Source of the DNA: JAGRGG01 sp965217265
GTDB taxonomy: Bacteria > Pseudomonadota > Alphaproteobacteria > Geminicoccales > Geminicoccaceae
Direction: 5' to 3'
DNA length: 64,000 nucleotides
Assembly: GCA_965217265.1 (NCBI GenBank)
Contig: CBDCHP010000006.1
Location: 62,001-126,000, forward strand
A program made the position numbers and the translations under genes. The notes below the pieces were generated by a model, which did no database searches, was not told the DNA's origin, and saw nothing but the letters and a program-made list of their open reading frames with translations. Each line of letters starts with the position of its first letter. The stretch's first letter is position 1. Positions 53,789 to 63,092 of the stretch are shown here, piece by piece.

Positions 53789-53954
53789 ATCGCCTCTAGC
53801 CCGGTTCGTCGTCGCAAGGGCCGAGGCTAGGAACGGCCGGCTGAGATGGCAAGCCCGCGCCCGTTGGCACGGGGGCCGGGCGTCGTTATATAGACGCGAC
53901 GTCCGGTCCTGCTCCGCCATCGCCATCACACAAGAACGCACCTTCGAGGCCCCC

Positions 53955-54353
53955 ATGCTCTTCTCAACAGCCTACGCGCAGACCGCGGCCCCCGCGGCGG
54001 GCGGCGCCGATTTCCTCGTCTCCATGCTGCCCTTGGTCCTGATCTTCGTCGTCTTCTACTTCCTTCTCATCCGCCCGCAGCAAAGGCGGCTGAAGAACCA
54101 CCGGGCGATGATCGGGGCGATCAAGCGCGGCGACGAGGTGCTGACCGCGGGCGGCGTCTACGGCAAGGTGACGCGCGTCGAGGAGAACACGCTCACCGTC
54201 GAGATCGCGCAGAACACGGCCGTCAAGGTCGCCCGCTCGACGATCGGCGAGGTCCTGCACAAGACCCCTCCCGCCGGCAACGACAACGCGCCGACCAAGC
54301 AAGGCGATGCCGCCGCCGGCGGCTTCATGAACCGTCTGCTCGGCAAGAAGTAG
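53955..54353 (+). CDS. yajC: Preprotein translocase subunit YajC
   Basis: The 132-residue inner-membrane protein has one membrane segment (LPLVLIFVVFYFLLIRPQ, about residues 25-42) followed by the conserved RPQQRRLKNHRAMIGAIKRG and a small beta-rich domain. YajC joins SecD and SecF in the accessory complex of the Sec translocon. It lies four bases before secD and forms one operon with secD, secF and the Mth938-domain gene. Confidence 0.95.
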   Translation: MLFSTAYAQTAAPAAGGADFLVSMLPLVLIFVVFYFLLIRPQQRRLKNHRAMIGAIKRGDEVLTAGGVYGKVTRVEENTLTVEIAQNTAVKVARSTIGEVLHKTPPAGNDNAPTKQGDAAAGGFMNRLLGKK

Positions 54354-54357
54354 CGCG

Positions 54358-55953
54358 ATGCACGGGTATCCGACTTGGAAGGCGGTGCTGATCGGTCTGG
54401 TGTGCCTCTTGAGTCTCGTCTTCGTCGTGCCGAACCTGTTTCCTCGGGCGACGGTCGAGGCGTGGCCGGAGTGGTTGCCGCAGCGGCAGATCACGCTGGG
54501 CCTGGATCTCCAGGGCGGCTCGCACCTCTTGATGGAGGTCGACACCGAGGCCGTGGTGCGCGAGCGCCTTGAGAGCATCGTCGACGAGGTCCGCGGCGTG
54601 CTGGCACCCGAGCGGATCGGCTACCGCAACCTCGGCCTCGTGGGTGATCGGGTGGCTTTCACCCTGCGCGACCCCGACCAGCGCGCGGCGGCACAGGCCC
54701 GGCTGCAAGACCTGAACGCGCCGATCGCCAACGCCACCGGTTTCGCTTCGGGCGACAGCGAACTCGATATCGAGGAGGACGGCGACCGGTTCGTCTTAGG
54801 CCTGACGGAGGCCGGCCGGAGTGCCCTCGTCCGCCGCGCCGTCGACCAGTCGCTCGAAGTCATCCGCCGCCGCATCGACGAGACAGGCACGCGCGAGCCG
54901 ACCATCCAGCGCCAGGGCGACGACCGGGTCCTGGTCCAGGTGCCGGGCGTGCGCGACCCCGAGGCGATCAAGCGCCTGATCGGCCAGACGGCGAAGCTCA
55001 CCTTCCACATGGTCGACATGAACGCGAGCGTCGCCGACGCCCGCGCCGGTCGGCTCCCGCCCGGCACGATGCTGCTCGAAGGCCGGGACGGCGAGGGCGA
55101 CTACGTCGTCGAGCGCCGGGTCGAGGTGTCGGGCGAGAACTTGGTCGACGCCCAGCCGAGCTTCCAGACCGGCGAGCCGGTGGTCAGCTTTCGCTTCGAC
55201 CAGCAAGGGGCTAGGCGCTTTGGGCGCATCACCCAGGACAACGTCGACAAGCTGTTCGCCATCGTCCTCGACGACGAGGTGATCTCCGCACCCCGGATCC
55301 GCGAGCCGATCCTGGGCGGCTCGGGCGTCATCTCAGGCACCTTCACCGTCGAGAGCGCCAACGAGCTCGCCGTCCTGCTCCGCGCCGGCGCGTTGCCGGC
55401 CCCGCTGACCGTCGTCGAGGAGCGCTCGGTCGGACCCGACCTCGGCGCCGATTCGATCGCGGCCGGCGAGACCGCGGGCGTGATCGCGGTCGTCGCCGTC
55501 GCCGTCGCGATGGGGGTCTACTACGGCACGTTCGGCCTATTCGCCGTCGGGGCGCTCCTGGTCAACCTCGTCATGCTGATGGCGCTGCTCTCGCTCCTCC
55601 AAGCGACGCTGACCCTGCCCGGCATCGCCGGCATCGTCTTGACGATGGGTATGGCGGTCGACGCCAACGTGCTGATCTTCGAGCGCATCCGCGAGGAGGT
55701 CGCCCGCGGCCGCACGTCGCTCTCGGCGATCAACGCCGGCTTCAGCGAGGCAACGCGCACGATCATCGACGCCAACGTCACCACCCTGATCGCCGCCGTC
55801 CTCCTGTTCCAGTTCGGCTCCGGGCCGGTGAAGGGGTTCGCCGTCACCCTCTCGATCGGCATCGCCACCACCATGTTCACCGCGATCGTCCTCACCCGCC
55901 TGTTCGTCGCGCTGTGGTACGGTAGACGCCGTCCCGCAGCCCTCCCGCTCTAG
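54358..55953 (+). CDS. secD: Protein translocase subunit SecD
   Basis: The 531-residue protein uses the proton gradient to pull substrates across the membrane with SecF. GLDLQGGSHLLMEVD near residue 43-58 is the SecD D1 motif after the first membrane segment, a periplasmic domain follows, and the C-terminal five membrane segments contain MGMAVDANVLIFERIREE. Length is normal. Operon order yajC-secD-secF. Confidence 0.96.
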   Translation: MHGYPTWKAVLIGLVCLLSLVFVVPNLFPRATVEAWPEWLPQRQITLGLDLQGGSHLLMEVDTEAVVRERLESIVDEVRGVLAPERIGYRNLGLVGDRVAFTLRDPDQRAAAQARLQDLNAPIANATGFASGDSELDIEEDGDRFVLGLTEAGRSALVRRAVDQSLEVIRRRIDETGTREPTIQRQGDDRVLVQVPGVRDPEAIKRLIGQTAKLTFHMVDMNASVADARAGRLPPGTMLLEGRDGEGDYVVERRVEVSGENLVDAQPSFQTGEPVVSFRFDQQGARRFGRITQDNVDKLFAIVLDDEVISAPRIREPILGGSGVISGTFTVESANELAVLLRAGALPAPLTVVEERSVGPDLGADSIAAGETAGVIAVVAVAVAMGVYYGTFGLFAVGALLVNLVMLMALLSLLQATLTLPGIAGIVLTMGMAVDANVLIFERIREEVARGRTSLSAINAGFSEATRTIIDANVTTLIAAVLLFQFGSGPVKGFAVTLSIGIATTMFTAIVLTRLFVALWYGRRRPAALPL

Positions 55954-55963
55954 GGTTCGTTTC

Positions 55964-56953
55964 ATGCGCGCTTTTCGCTTCGTTCCGGACAAGACGCATA
56001 TCGACTTCATGCGCTACCGGATCTTGTGCCTCGCGGCGTCCGTCGTCGCGATCGTGGTCTCGGCGATCCTCGCCTTCTACCCGGGGCCGAACTACGGCAT
56101 CGACTTCGAGGGCGGCATCTTGATGGAGGTCCAGACCCCTGGCCCTGCCGACATCGCCGCCATGCGCGACCGCCTGACCGCGCTCGACCTCGGCGGGGTC
56201 GCCCTGCAGGAGTTCGGCGCCGAGGACGACGTCCTGATCCGGGTGCAGCGCCAGGAGGGCGACGACGCGGCGCAGCAGGCGGCCGTCACCCAGGTCCGCG
56301 CCGCCGTGGACGACCTCTACGCCAACGAGGGCGCCGTCGATTACCGTCGGGTCGAGTATGTCGGCCCCAAGGTCAGCGACGAGCTGCTGCGGGACGGCCT
56401 GATGGCGGTCGGCTTCTCGCTGATCGCCGTTTTGATCTACGTCTGGTTTCGCTTCGAGTGGCAGTACGGCATCGGCGCCATCGCCGCACTCCTGCACGAC
56501 GTCTTCGCGACGGTGGGATTCTTCGTGCTGACCGGGCTAGAGGTCAACCTCACCACCGTGGCGGCGATCTTGACCATCGTCGGCTACTCGCTCAACGACA
56601 CGGTCGTCATCTTCGATCGCGTGCGCGAGAACCTGCGCCGCTACAAGACGATGCCGATGGTCGACCTGCTCAACGCCAGCGTCAACGAGACCCTGGCGCG
56701 CACGGTGATGACCTCGGGCACGACGCTGGTCGCCCTCCTGGCGCTCTTCATCTTCGGCGGCGAGGTGATTCGCGGCTTCACCGCCGCGATGATCTGGGGC
56801 GTCTTGATCGGCACCTACTCGACCGTCTACATCGCAACCCCGATCCTTCTCTACTTGAACCTTCGCCGCGAGCAGGCCGAGACTGCCCCGGCGCCGGGCG
56901 CCAAGGCGGCCAAGATCCCGGCAAAACCCGGAGCCAAGGCCGGGGCGAACTGA
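55964..56953 (+). CDS. secF: Protein translocase subunit SecF
   Basis: The 329-residue partner of SecD has GIDFEGGILMEVQ near residue 45 and GYSLNDTVVIFDRVRENLRR near 205, both characteristic of SecF, and six membrane segments. The last 25 residues are Ala/Lys/Pro-rich. The start is ten bases after secD and the stop shares a base with the following start (TGATG). Confidence 0.96.
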   Translation: MRAFRFVPDKTHIDFMRYRILCLAASVVAIVVSAILAFYPGPNYGIDFEGGILMEVQTPGPADIAAMRDRLTALDLGGVALQEFGAEDDVLIRVQRQEGDDAAQQAAVTQVRAAVDDLYANEGAVDYRRVEYVGPKVSDELLRDGLMAVGFSLIAVLIYVWFRFEWQYGIGAIAALLHDVFATVGFFVLTGLEVNLTTVAAILTIVGYSLNDTVVIFDRVRENLRRYKTMPMVDLLNASVNETLARTVMTSGTTLVALLALFIFGGEVIRGFTAAMIWGVLIGTYSTVYIATPILLYLNLRREQAETAPAPGAKAAKIPAKPGAKAGAN

Positions 56954-57327
56954 TGCAGGACGAGATCCCGAAAATCCCGCAGGGGCGGCAGATCGTCAAC
57001 GGCTACGGCGGGGATGGCTTCAAGATCGGCGGTCAGCCCTACAAGGGCTCCGTCCTCGTCTTCGCCGATCAGGTCGTCGCGTGGCCGCCGGAAGACCTCA
57101 ACGGCGTCACGGCCGAGAGCTTGGCACCCGTCTTCGCGGCCGGGGGCGACATCCTCGTGCTCGGTACCGGCTCCTCCTTCGGCCTGTGCCCGCCCGATCT
57201 CCGCCGCGCCGCCAAGGCGGCCGGTTTTACCGTCGAGTCGATGGCGACCCCCGCCGCCTGCCGCACCTTCAACGTGCTGGTCGTCGAGGACCGCCGGGTC
57301 GCGGCGGCGCTGATCGCGCTGCCGTGA
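56953..57327 (+). CDS. Mth938-domain (NDUFAF3-like) protein
   Basis: The 124-residue protein carries the Mth938 fold: NGYGGDGFKIGGQPYKGSVL near residues 16-35 and LVLGTGSSFGLCPPDLRRA near 69-87. Human NDUFAF3, of the same family, assists complex I assembly; the bacterial role is not established. This gene commonly follows secF in alphaproteobacteria. ATG 56953 overlaps the secF stop by one base. A long palindrome begins at its stop codon. Confidence 0.9.
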   Translation: MQDEIPKIPQGRQIVNGYGGDGFKIGGQPYKGSVLVFADQVVAWPPEDLNGVTAESLAPVFAAGGDILVLGTGSSFGLCPPDLRRAAKAAGFTVESMATPAACRTFNVLVVEDRRVAAALIALP

Positions 57328-57473
57328 ACGCTTCGCGTCCGCTGCGCCGGGCTTTTCTTCTTTCTTTTTTGCAACTTTGGGCCGGGGTTAGCTTCAACGC
57401 CGGAGCCAGTCCGGATAACAAGTAGCAAAAAAGAAAAGGGAAAGGCCGCGCGCCGAGCGCACGCGAAGCGTTA
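57326..57473. repeat. Long palindrome, copy at 57.3 kb
   Basis: GAACGCTTCGCGTCCGCTGC on the left faces GCGCACGCGAAGCGTTA on the right. The arms contain TTCTTCTTTCTTTTTTGCAA and the opposing purine run. The left end overlaps the stop TGA of the Mth938 gene and the right end supplies the TAA stop of the convergent uspA-type gene. It is the cleanest copy of the family. Confidence 0.82.
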
Positions 57474-57923
57474 CGGCTCGTTCGGCTCGCGCACGACCAG
57501 GACCGGGCAGTGGGCGTGGCGGACGACGCTCTCGACGTCGTTGCCGAGCATGATGCGCTCGAATGCGTTGCCGGTGCGGTTGGCGATCACGATCAGGCCG
57601 GCTTTGAGCTTCTCGGCCAGTTGCAGGGCCTCGTCGTCGGTCTGGCCGTAGCGGTTGTGCGACTTAGTGATCTCGACCTTGGACTTCTTGGCGTAGGCCA
57701 GATCGTCGTCCAAGCGCTTCTTGGCTTCCGCCTTGATCCGCTTCACCTGCTGATCGCCCAGAAGGTCGGGGTACATGTAGCGCGAGACGATGGTGATGTT
57801 GCCCAGGTGCAATTCGGACTTGGTCGCGGCCGCGAGTTCGCCCGCGATCGTGATCGCCCGCCGCGACGGCTCGGACCCGTCGGTGACGACGAGGATCTTG
57901 GTCGGGAAGGATGGCTTGGTCAT
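57471..57923 (-). CDS. Universal stress protein UspA family
   Basis: The 150-residue protein has the UspA fold: KILVVTDGSEPSRRAI near the N-terminus, a variable middle, and GLIVIANRTGNAFERIMLGN followed by VVRHAHCPVLVVR. The G-2x-G-9x-G(S/T) ATP-binding motif is altered (ANRTG...LGND), so nucleotide binding is uncertain. The next gene upstream on this strand is the solute-binding protein, 24 bp away. Confidence 0.9.
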   Translation of the reverse strand: MTKPSFPTKILVVTDGSEPSRRAITIAGELAAATKSELHLGNITIVSRYMYPDLLGDQQVKRIKAEAKKRLDDDLAYAKKSKVEITKSHNRYGQTDDEALQLAEKLKAGLIVIANRTGNAFERIMLGNDVESVVRHAHCPVLVVREPNEP

Positions 57924-57947
57924 GGGGCGATCTCTCTCGGGGGCCGG

Positions 57948-59300
57948 TCAGTAGGCGTAGCGGCGGATGATGCGGCGCAGTTCGTCCTGCGTTCGCACGA
58001 CGGCCGCGGCGGGCTCGACCTCGCCTTGCAGGATGTTCTTGAACATGAAGCCTAACCGGGGGCTGAGCAGCGAGTAGACCGGTGAGGCCGGCCGGGCGCG
58101 GGCGTTGCGCACGGCGGTCTCGCCCAAGGCTATGACGGGAACCGCCTCGCGCAGGGCCTCGTCCTCGTAGAGTTCGCTCAACGAGGGCAGGAAGCCGCCG
58201 CGCTCGGCCATCATCCGCTGCTGCTCGGGCTGGGTCGCGTACTGGATGAACTGCCACGCCGCGTCCTGGTTGCTCGAAGCGGCGGGGATGGCGAAGTTCC
58301 AGCCGCCGAGGCAGCTGTATGAGGGGCGGTCCTGCCCAAGCGTCGGGATGGGAGCGACGCCGATCTGCTCCGGGCGTAGGCTGGAGCCCTCGGCGGTCAT
58401 GATGCCGTAGGCGAACGGCCAGTTGCGCATGAAGACGGCGTCCCCGGCCGTGAAGGCTTCGATCGCCTCCTGCTCGCGCATCTCGGCGACGGAATCGGGT
58501 GCGACGCCGTCGGCGACGAACCGGCGCGCCCGCGCGAGGCCCGCCACGGCGTCTTGGGAGTTGAGCGTCACGACGTTGGGGTCGCGCGCCGCTTGACCCA
58601 TGCTCAAGGCACCCGCGACCGAGACTTGGCCCGTCCAGGGGCGCCCGCCCGCCGACCAGATATATTCGAGCGCGTTGGTGACGCCGCCCTCGTAGCTGTC
58701 GCCCTGGAAGACGAAGCCGTGGCGCGTGCCGGACGCCTCCATCACGGCCTTTGCCGTCTCGGCCAGCTCGTCCCAGGTCGCGGGCGCTTGCCGGCCGGCC
58801 TCGTCGAGCAGGTCCTTGCGGTAGAAAAGCATCCCGGCGTCGGTGTACCAGGGCACGGCCCAGACCCGGTTGCGGTACAGGGTCGAGCGCCGCGCCGCCT
58901 CGATGAAGGTGCCGCCGGGATAGGCGTCTTCGACCCGGCCGGTGAGGTCGGCGACCTGGTCCTGTGCCGCCATCTCTGCGGTCCAGACGACGTCGGCGCC
59001 AAACACGTCGATGTCGCTGGCCCCGGCGAGGAAGTCGGACTGCAACTCGCGAAAGAAGGCGTCCGAGAGCCGGTCCATCTCGCGCCAGACGACCTCGACC
59101 CCTTGGGACTGCGCGTTGAAGCCGTCGATGAGTGCTTGGATGGCGCCGCTGTCGTCCGGGGCGAAGGCGAAGGTGATCCGGCTGGACTGTGCCCGGGCGG
59201 GGCGCCCCACGGCGGCGAGCGCCGCGGTGCCGGCGAGGCCCTGCACGGCGCGCCGCCGGGTGATGGCGCGCCGCACGAAGCGAAGGGTGGACGGTGTCAT
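57948..59300 (-). CDS. Extracellular sugar-type solute-binding protein
   Basis: The 450-residue protein is an ABC-type family 1 binding protein. The N-terminus RRAITRRRAVQGLAGTAALA is a twin-arginine-like signal, with cleavage probably after ARA near residue 37. FADVVWTAEMA-type, GGWNFAIPAAS and AWQFIQYATQPEQQ segments are typical. No permease or ATPase gene lies in the window; its neighbours are a stress protein and a sodium symporter. It may work with a distant transporter. ATG 59300 is chosen because the signal starts there. Confidence 0.87.
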   Translation of the reverse strand: MTPSTLRFVRRAITRRRAVQGLAGTAALAAVGRPARAQSSRITFAFAPDDSGAIQALIDGFNAQSQGVEVVWREMDRLSDAFFRELQSDFLAGASDIDVFGADVVWTAEMAAQDQVADLTGRVEDAYPGGTFIEAARRSTLYRNRVWAVPWYTDAGMLFYRKDLLDEAGRQAPATWDELAETAKAVMEASGTRHGFVFQGDSYEGGVTNALEYIWSAGGRPWTGQVSVAGALSMGQAARDPNVVTLNSQDAVAGLARARRFVADGVAPDSVAEMREQEAIEAFTAGDAVFMRNWPFAYGIMTAEGSSLRPEQIGVAPIPTLGQDRPSYSCLGGWNFAIPAASSNQDAAWQFIQYATQPEQQRMMAERGGFLPSLSELYEDEALREAVPVIALGETAVRNARARPASPVYSLLSPRLGFMFKNILQGEVEPAAAVVRTQDELRRIIRRYAY

Positions 59301-59323
59301 GGCGGGGGCTCCTTTGTCGCCGA

Positions 59324-60910
59324 TCACCAGAAGGAACCGACGATGATCGCGGTCGTCAGCGCCAGCAGGATCGAGAGGTAGCGGTAGTTCTGATACCAGG
59401 GCTTGCCCTTCAGCTCGGCCGTCTCGTCGTGCCACAGCTGCGGCGTCCAGATGAGGCTCGTCACCTCCTTGCCGGACGGCGGCGAGACCATGCTGACGGT
59501 GAACATGCAGATACAGCTCAAGACGAACGAGACGCCCGAAGCGTAGAGGAAGTGGAGCGGCACCCAGCCCAAGATCTCGATGAAGATGAGGCCGAGCACG
59601 CCCAACCCGATCCCGCCGACGAAGGTGACGAAGGCGGCGTTGGCGCTAGAACGCTGCCAGAAGATGCCGAAGAAGAAGATCGCCACGATCGGTGGGGTGA
59701 CGTAGGCCAGGATCGACTGGAAGTACTGCCACAGGCTCGGGAACTGCTGGATCTGCGGCGCCCACAAGATGGCGATGATCATGACGACCCCGGTAGTGAG
59801 CCGGCCGACCATGACGAGTTGCTTATCGGTGGTTTTTGGCCGCAAGGGCCGTACGAAGTCCATCGTGACCAACGTCGATGCCGAGTTGAGGATGCTGTCC
59901 ACCGTGGAGGTGATCGCGGCGACGAGGGCGGCGAGGATGATGCCGCGCACGCCGATCGGCAGGAGATCGAAGGCCAGCGTCGGGAAGGCGAGGTCGGGGC
60001 TCTCCAAATCGGGGTAGAGCACGATCGCCATGACGCCCGGCAGGACCATGATGAACAAGATCGGCAGCTTTAGAAAGCCGGCGAAGATCGAGCCCCAGCG
60101 GCCGTGGTCGAGGTTCTTCGCCCCCAGCGTGCGCTGGACGATGAGTTGGTTTGTCGTCCAGAAGTAGAAGCCGATGATGAGCACGCCGGTGAGCAATCCC
60201 GGCCAGGGCAGGAACGGGTCGTCGAGCGGCTGGACGATGCTTAAGGCGTTGGCGGGTGCCGCCTGTTCGACCGCCTCCCAGGAGGGGATCGCGGCCCAGG
60301 CGACGATGAAGATGATGACGCCGCCCAGGATCAGGACGCAGGCCTGGATCGCGTCCGAGATGACGACGGCGCCGAGGCCGCCGGTGATCGACAGGACGCC
60401 GGAGAGGAGTGCTAAGATCACGACGCCCCACCAGATCGGCCACGTCGGAAATAGGGTCTTGACCACCAGTCCGCCGGCGTAGAGCGCCCCGGCACAGTCG
60501 AGGAAGATGCTCAAGAACAAGAGCAATGCGGCGAAACCGTAGCGGGTGCGCCGGTCGTAGCGGCGCTCCAAGAACTCTGGCATGGTGAAGACGCCGGAGC
60601 GCAGGTAGAACGGCAGAATGAAGAAGATGAAGACGATCAGGATGATGGCCGCCATCCACTCGTAGCTGTAGACGGCGATGCCGCTGCTGTAGCCGGCACC
60701 GGCGAGGCCGACGAAGGACGCGCCCGACATGTTGGTGGCGAACAAGGAGAAGCCGATCAGGGGCCAGACGAAGTTGCGCCCGCCGAGGAAGAAGCCGTCA
60801 GTGTCGCCGCTCTTGCCGCTGACCAGCCAGATCGCCAGGATACGGCTGCCGATCAGGTAGACGATCAGGATCGTGAGATCGATCCAGGTTACCTCGAACT
60901 CGGTTATCAT
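59324..60910 (-). CDS. Sodium:solute symporter (SSS family)
   Basis: The 528-residue polytopic protein has about 13-14 membrane segments. GGRNFVWPLIGFSLFATNMSG near residues 43-63 and LAALVAAITSTVDSILNSAS near 300 are hallmarks of the SSS family, the latter with the Na+-site Ser/Thr. The substrate is probably a sugar or organic acid. It is followed at 23 bp by the solute-binding protein gene, so both may be in one transcript, which is unusual as they belong to different transporter classes. Confidence 0.9.
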   Translation of the reverse strand: MITEFEVTWIDLTILIVYLIGSRILAIWLVSGKSGDTDGFFLGGRNFVWPLIGFSLFATNMSGASFVGLAGAGYSSGIAVYSYEWMAAIILIVFIFFILPFYLRSGVFTMPEFLERRYDRRTRYGFAALLLFLSIFLDCAGALYAGGLVVKTLFPTWPIWWGVVILALLSGVLSITGGLGAVVISDAIQACVLILGGVIIFIVAWAAIPSWEAVEQAAPANALSIVQPLDDPFLPWPGLLTGVLIIGFYFWTTNQLIVQRTLGAKNLDHGRWGSIFAGFLKLPILFIMVLPGVMAIVLYPDLESPDLAFPTLAFDLLPIGVRGIILAALVAAITSTVDSILNSASTLVTMDFVRPLRPKTTDKQLVMVGRLTTGVVMIIAILWAPQIQQFPSLWQYFQSILAYVTPPIVAIFFFGIFWQRSSANAAFVTFVGGIGLGVLGLIFIEILGWVPLHFLYASGVSFVLSCICMFTVSMVSPPSGKEVTSLIWTPQLWHDETAELKGKPWYQNYRYLSILLALTTAIIVGSFW

Positions 60911-60974
60911 CGGTCCGCTTCCTCCCCGTGTGGCGGGGGGCGGTCCGATTGGAACGGCGTCGCCCGTCGAAGTC

Positions 60975-60991
60975 TAGGCACAGTATGCCTA
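60975..60991. promoter_or_regulatory. Inverted repeat upstream of the symporter
   Basis: TAGGCA-CAGTA-TGCCTA is a perfect 6-bp inverted repeat with a 5-bp spacer, 65 bp upstream of the symporter start in the 234-bp gap to the aldolase gene. It could be an operator for the symporter operon; the regulator is unknown. The rest of the gap shows nothing further. Confidence 0.3.
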
Positions 60992-61144
60992 TTCTAGCCG
61001 ACACGGGCGCGCGTTCCAAGAACCTCCCCTGATCTTGTTGAAATCAGCATTGAGGCTCCCGCGGACGGGTGTCAATCAAATATTGCTCTAGTTGGGGTGT
61101 TGTTGAAATAGGACGAATATGGGCCTGTATGGCATCGTTCGGGG

Positions 61145-62185
61145 TCAGCCCGCGCGCAAGACCTCCCCCGCCGCCTCGATCGCGCGGTCCACGTCCGCGA
61201 TCGAGACGTCGAGGTGGGTGACCGCGCGCACTGCGTGGTTGACGACACCCAATGCCACGCCGCGTCGCGCGAGGCCGGCGACGAACCCGGCGTTGCCGAT
61301 CGGTGCTGCGCTTGCATCGAAATAGACGATGTTGGTCTCGGGCGTTCCGCCCACGAGGCGAAGGCCGGGCAGCGCTTCAAGGCCGGCGGCGAGACGTGCG
61401 GCGTTGGCGTGGTCGTCGGCCAAGCGCTCGACGTGGTGGTCGAGGGCGTGGAGGCAGGCGGCGGCGGCGATGCCGGCCTGGCGCATGGCGCCGCCGAACG
61501 CCTGCTTGAAGCGCCGCGCCTCCTTGATGAAGGGCCTATCGCCCGCCAGCACGGCGCCGATCGGGCAGCCGAGGCCCTTGGTGAAGTCGAGCCAGAGGCT
61601 GTCAACCGTGGCGGCGTAGTCCTTGGCCGCGACGCCCGACGCGACGACGGCGTTCATCAGCCGCGCCCCGTCCATGTGCAGCGCGATGCCCCACACCCGT
61701 GCCGCCTCGGCCAGCGCCCGCAAGGTGGCGAGCGGCAGGACGGCGCCGCCGGCGAAGTTGTGCGTCTGCTCGACGCAGACGAGGCGGATCGGCGGGCCGT
61801 AGGGCTCGGGCACGCTGTGCAGCCGCGCGATCGCGGCTTTAAGACCGTCCGGGCCGAAGGCACCCCGCTCGCCCCCGACCGGCTCGATCAGGACGCCCGA
61901 GACGATCGGCGTGCCGGCGGACTCGGCCCGGATGACGTGCGCCATCGTCTCGGCGATCACGGCGTCGCCGGGCCGGGTGTGGACCTTGATCGCGACGAGG
62001 TTACACATCGTTCCGGTCGGAAACCATAAAGCCGCCTCCTTGCCGAGCATATCCGCCACCCGCTCTTGCAGGCGGTTCACCGTCGGGTCGGTGCCGGCCT
62101 GCTCGTCGCCGACGACGGCACCCGCCATCGCGTCGCGCATGGCGGGCGTCGGGGCGGAGGCGGTGTCGCTGGTAAGCTGGATCAT
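61145..62185 (-). CDS. ltaE: Low-specificity L-threonine aldolase-type PLP enzyme
   Basis: The 346-residue fold-type I enzyme has SDTASAPTPAMRDAM at the N-terminus, D172 in LHMDGARLMNA for the pyridine nitrogen, and the PLP lysine K203 in DFTKGLGCPIGAV. Such enzymes cleave L-threonine, allo-threonine or related 3-hydroxy amino acids to glycine plus aldehyde. ATGA overlap with the CoA-lyase gene indicates coupling, which suggests they act on connected substrates. Confidence 0.9.
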   Translation of the reverse strand: MIQLTSDTASAPTPAMRDAMAGAVVGDEQAGTDPTVNRLQERVADMLGKEAALWFPTGTMCNLVAIKVHTRPGDAVIAETMAHVIRAESAGTPIVSGVLIEPVGGERGAFGPDGLKAAIARLHSVPEPYGPPIRLVCVEQTHNFAGGAVLPLATLRALAEAARVWGIALHMDGARLMNAVVASGVAAKDYAATVDSLWLDFTKGLGCPIGAVLAGDRPFIKEARRFKQAFGGAMRQAGIAAAACLHALDHHVERLADDHANAARLAAGLEALPGLRLVGGTPETNIVYFDASAAPIGNAGFVAGLARRGVALGVVNHAVRAVTHLDVSIADVDRAIEAAGEVLRAG

Positions 62186-63054
62186 CGGTTCGAGATCGCC
62201 TCGGCCATCGCGACGACGCGCTTGGCCTCCATGACGTGCAGGTTCTCAACGAGCTTGCCCTCGTGGACGACGACCCCCTTGCCCTGGTTCTGCGCCGCCT
62301 CGAACGCGGCGATCATGCCGCGCGCCTCTTCCACGTCCCGTTCTGAGGGACCGAAGGCCGCGTTCGCCGCGTCGATCTGCTTGGGGTGGATCAGCGTCTT
62401 GCCGTCGAAGCCGAGTTCGCGCCCCCCCCGACAGGAGGCGGCGTAGCCCGCCTCGTCGTCCAGGTCGAGGTAGACCCCGTCGACGACCGCGATCCGGGCC
62501 GCGCGCGCGGCCAAGAGGCAGACCCCGAGTGAGGGCAGCATCGGCAGACGGTCCCCTGTGTGCAGCGCCTGCAGGTCCTTGGTCAGGTCGGAAGTGCCGA
62601 GGACCAGGGCCGCGACGCGCGGCGCGTCGGCGATCTCCTCGGCGTGCAGGATCCCGCGCGGGGTCTCCATCATGCACATGATCGGCAGGTCGACGGCCCC
62701 GCCCGCGACGTCGAGCACGGCGCAGGCGCGGCGCACCGTGTCGGCGCTCTCGACCTTGGGCAGCAAGATCGCGTCGGCGCCGGCCGTCGCCACGGCGCGC
62801 AGGTCGGCGTGGCCCCACAGCGTGTCGAGGCCGTTCACCCGCACGATCAGTTCACGGTGGCCATAAGATTCCTTGTCCCGCAGCGCCGCTCGGATCGTCT
62901 CGCGGGCGCCGCGCTTGGCGTCGGGAGCGACCGCGTCCTCCAAATCGAGGATGAGCGCGTCCGCCGGCAGCGACTTGCCCTTCTCCAGGGCGCGGGCGTT
63001 CGAGCCCGGCATGTAGAGGACGCTGCGGCGGGGGCGGGCGTGGGTGGTGTGCAT
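62182..63054 (-). CDS. HpcH/HpaI-type CoA-ester lyase (CitE-like)
   Basis: The 290-residue TIM-barrel enzyme begins RRSVLYMPGSNARALEKGKS and has LILDLEDAVAPDAK, LLPKVESA and MMETPRGI, all typical of CitE / malyl-CoA / citramalyl-CoA lyases. It would split a 2-hydroxyacyl-CoA ester. ATG 63054 fits the family N-terminus; the longer upstream frame is low-complexity. It is coupled to the threonine-aldolase-type gene by a TGA/ATG overlap. Confidence 0.9.
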   Translation of the reverse strand: MHTTHARPRRSVLYMPGSNARALEKGKSLPADALILDLEDAVAPDAKRGARETIRAALRDKESYGHRELIVRVNGLDTLWGHADLRAVATAGADAILLPKVESADTVRRACAVLDVAGGAVDLPIMCMMETPRGILHAEEIADAPRVAALVLGTSDLTKDLQALHTGDRLPMLPSLGVCLLAARAARIAVVDGVYLDLDDEAGYAASCRGGRELGFDGKTLIHPKQIDAANAAFGPSERDVEEARGMIAAFEAAQNQGKGVVVHEGKLVENLHVMEAKRVVAMAEAISNR

Positions 63055-63092
63055 CGTTCGCGGGTCCGGATGGTGTCGTTCGGCGACGCCTT

